Source of the DNA: Prevotella sp. UBA4268
GTDB lineage: Bacteria > Bacteroidota > Bacteroidia > Bacteroidales > Bacteroidaceae
Assembly (NCBI GenBank): GCA_002395135.1
Contig: DGWC01000074.1
Location: forward strand, 29,369 to 45,325
Reading direction: 5' to 3'
DNA: 15,957 nucleotides
Position 1 is the stretch's first letter. Each line of letters opens with the position of its first letter. Below are positions 14,476 to 15,957 of the stretch, one piece after another. The notes under the pieces are model-generated. The model did not search any database. It worked only from the letters and a program-made list of their open reading frames with translations, and was not told where the DNA came from. The position numbers were made by a program, and so were the translations under genes.

Positions 14476-15957
14476 TTATCGGATGAACAACAGTTCGCGA
14501 TACTTTGGTAGCGGCCAGAGGCTATCGTCGACGATGAGTTCGAGTTTGTCTATCTGGTAGCGAATCATATCGAGCCTTGGCTCCACAGTGTCATGATAAG
14601 CAATGGCTTTTAGATGCTCATCATCAATAGCATTGGCCAGTTTGCGGGCATTGACCAACTCTTCCACACCAGTTTCTATCGTATTGATGCGTTCGGCTAT
14701 TTCCTCTACGATTTTCTTATTGCGAAGAGAGAGTTTGTTGGCAGTTTCGTCAGGGAAGACTTCTGCCATTTTGCTGATGTTTAGCAGCAACTGCGTCTGG
14801 TAGCGAGTGGCGACGGGGATGATGTGATTGATAGAGAGATCACCGAGGACACGGGCCTCTATCTGAATCTTCTTCGTGTAGGTTTCCCATTTCACCTCGT
14901 TACGGGCTTCCAGTTCTTTGCGGGTCATCACCCCAAGGTTTTCAAACATCTGAATACTTGAATCGTCGAGGTAGCGCTCAAAGATCTTCGGGCATGACGT
15001 TTCCACATCGAGACCACGTTTGGCAGCCTCTATCACCCACTCTTCGCTATAGCCGTTACCATCAAAACGAATGGGCTTGCATGTCTTAATATCCTCGCGC
15101 AGCACTTCGATGATGGCATGGAAGACAGCATTGTGCCCCGTGCCTTCCAGTTTTTTCTTCAGTTCTGGCAGACGGGCATCGACACGTTTCTTGAAATCCA
15201 CCAATGCTTCTGCCACAGCACTGTTCAAGGCAATCATGGCCGAGGCACAGTTGGCTTCACTGCCGACAGCGCGGAACTCAAAACGGTTGCCCGTAAACGC
15301 GAAGGGCGAAGTGCGGTTGCGGTCGGTATTGTCGATGAAAAGTTCTGGAATTTCGGGAATATCCATCTTTAACCCCTGTTTGCCGGTCATGGCGAGTATA
15401 TCTGATACGTCGGCGCGCTCGATATGGTCGAGCAGTTCGCTTACCTGCTTGCCGAGGAAACTAGAGATGATGGCGGGCGGAGCCTCGTTTGCTCCCAGAC
15501 GATGGGCGTTGGTGGCCGACATGATACTGGCCTTGAGCAATCCGTTGTGGCGATAGACACCCATCAGTGTCTCGACGATGAAGGTAGCGAAACGCAGGTT
15601 TTGTTCTGGAGTCTTGCCAGGTGCATGTAGCAACACCCCGTTGTCAGTGCTCAGCGACCAGTTGTTGTGCTTTCCGCTACCATTGATACCTGCGAATGGC
15701 TTTTCGTGGAGAAGTAAGCGGAAGCCATGTTTGCGTGCTACTCGTTTCATCACCGACATCAGCAGCATGTTGTGATCAACGGCCAGGTTGGTTTCCTCGA
15801 AGATTGGAGCCAGTTCAAACTGGTTGGGAGCCACTTCATTGTGGCGAGTCTTACAAGGGATGCCCAATTCGAGGGCGACAAACTCCAGTTCGCGCATAAA
15901 GGCTGCCACGCGCTCAGGGATAGCACCGAAGTAGTGGTCGTCCATCTGCTGGTTCTT
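14476..15957 (-). CDS. glnN: Glutamine synthetase type III, C-terminal two thirds (5' end outside window)
   Basis: GSIII forms glutamine from glutamate, ammonia and ATP and is the main nitrogen-assimilation synthetase of Bacteroidales. The frame is open to the right edge (codons KNQQ precede the first internal Met), so the start lies outside; about 493 of the family's roughly 720-730 residues are present. Diagnostic segments are RHNEVAPNQFELAP (glutamate and metal site), FAGINGSGKHNNWS (ATP-binding loop with GSGKHNNWS), TDRNRTSPFAFTGNRFEFR and AVGSEANCA. The C-terminal helical domain typical of GSIII, absent from GSI and GSII, runs from about position 15050 to the stop and ends in LPKYRELLFIR. 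No frameshift or missing catalytic residue is seen. A strong intrinsic terminator follows the stop. Confidence 0.95.
   Translation of the reverse strand, partial: KNQQMDDHYFGAIPERVAAFMRELEFVALELGIPCKTRHNEVAPNQFELAPIFEETNLAVDHNMLLMSVMKRVARKHGFRLLLHEKPFAGINGSGKHNNWSLSTDNGVLLHAPGKTPEQNLRFATFIVETLMGVYRHNGLLKASIMSATNAHRLGANEAPPAIISSFLGKQVSELLDHIERADVSDILAMTGKQGLKMDIPEIPELFIDNTDRNRTSPFAFTGNRFEFRAVGSEANCASAMIALNSAVAEALVDFKKRVDARLPELKKKLEGTGHNAVFHAIIEVLREDIKTCKPIRFDGNGYSEEWVIEAAKRGLDVETSCPKIFERYLDDSSIQMFENLGVMTRKELEARNEVKWETYTKKIQIEARVLGDLSINHIIPVATRYQTQLLLNISKMAEVFPDETANKLSLRNKKIVEEIAERINTIETGVEELVNARKLANAIDDEHLKAIAYHDTVEPRLDMIRYQIDKLELIVDDSLWPLPKYRELLFIR

Noticed and set aside
14476..15957. Truncated glutamine synthetase pseudogene
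   Set aside because: The missing N-terminus is due only to the window edge; the frame is open to the last base and all visible motifs are intact.

Overview
The window looks like chromosomal DNA of a Bacteroidales bacterium, most likely Prevotellaceae. The reasons are a type III glutamine synthetase, two lipoproteins with the acidic SDDDD-like surface-export signal typical of Bacteroides and relatives, several -7 boxes of the form TAnnTTTG, weak Shine-Dalgarno sequences, a patatin fused to an outer-membrane barrel, and short palindromic repeats in AT-rich spacers. The genus is an inference; no rRNA or tRNA gene was found.

Layout. (1) 1-2837: a single-chain MmeI-like type IIG/IIL restriction-modification enzyme, running off the left edge. 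(2) 2838-3669: about 830 bp without a supported gene, holding coding-like debris and a 22-bp-period array of small palindromes. (3) 3670-4721: two overlapping genes of unknown function, the second with one membrane helix. This left third looks more AT-rich and accessory than the rest. (4) 4843-7235: a two-gene minus-strand cassette (surface lipoprotein of the S66 LD-carboxypeptidase family, then an esterase) bracketed by two inverted copies of a 173/191-bp MITE-like element with 10-bp terminal inverted repeats and an 8-bp target duplication. (5) 7382-9284: a plus-strand series of a Cys-rich DUF3795 protein, an AlkZ-like winged-helix DNA glycosylase and a VOC-fold protein. (6) 9342-11797: a promoter, a frameshifted signal-peptide ORF, and a patatin-POTRA-barrel protein of the PlpD type. 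(7) 11916-12893: ATP-type phosphofructokinase. (8) 13082-14248 (minus): a tyrosine-phosphatase lipoprotein with an in-frame 34-codon tail beyond its stop. (9) 14406-15957 (minus): the 3' two thirds of glnN with a strong intrinsic terminator.

How the genes may work together. Phosphofructokinase and glutamine synthetase are central metabolism. The glycosylase and VOC genes, 7 bp apart, could form a small defence against DNA-alkylating natural products. The LD-carboxypeptidase and esterase probably act on envelope or external substrates as one operon. No complete multi-gene defence system is visible. The least explained items are the MITE-like pair, the 22-bp palindrome array, the broken signal-peptide ORF and the phosphatase tail.
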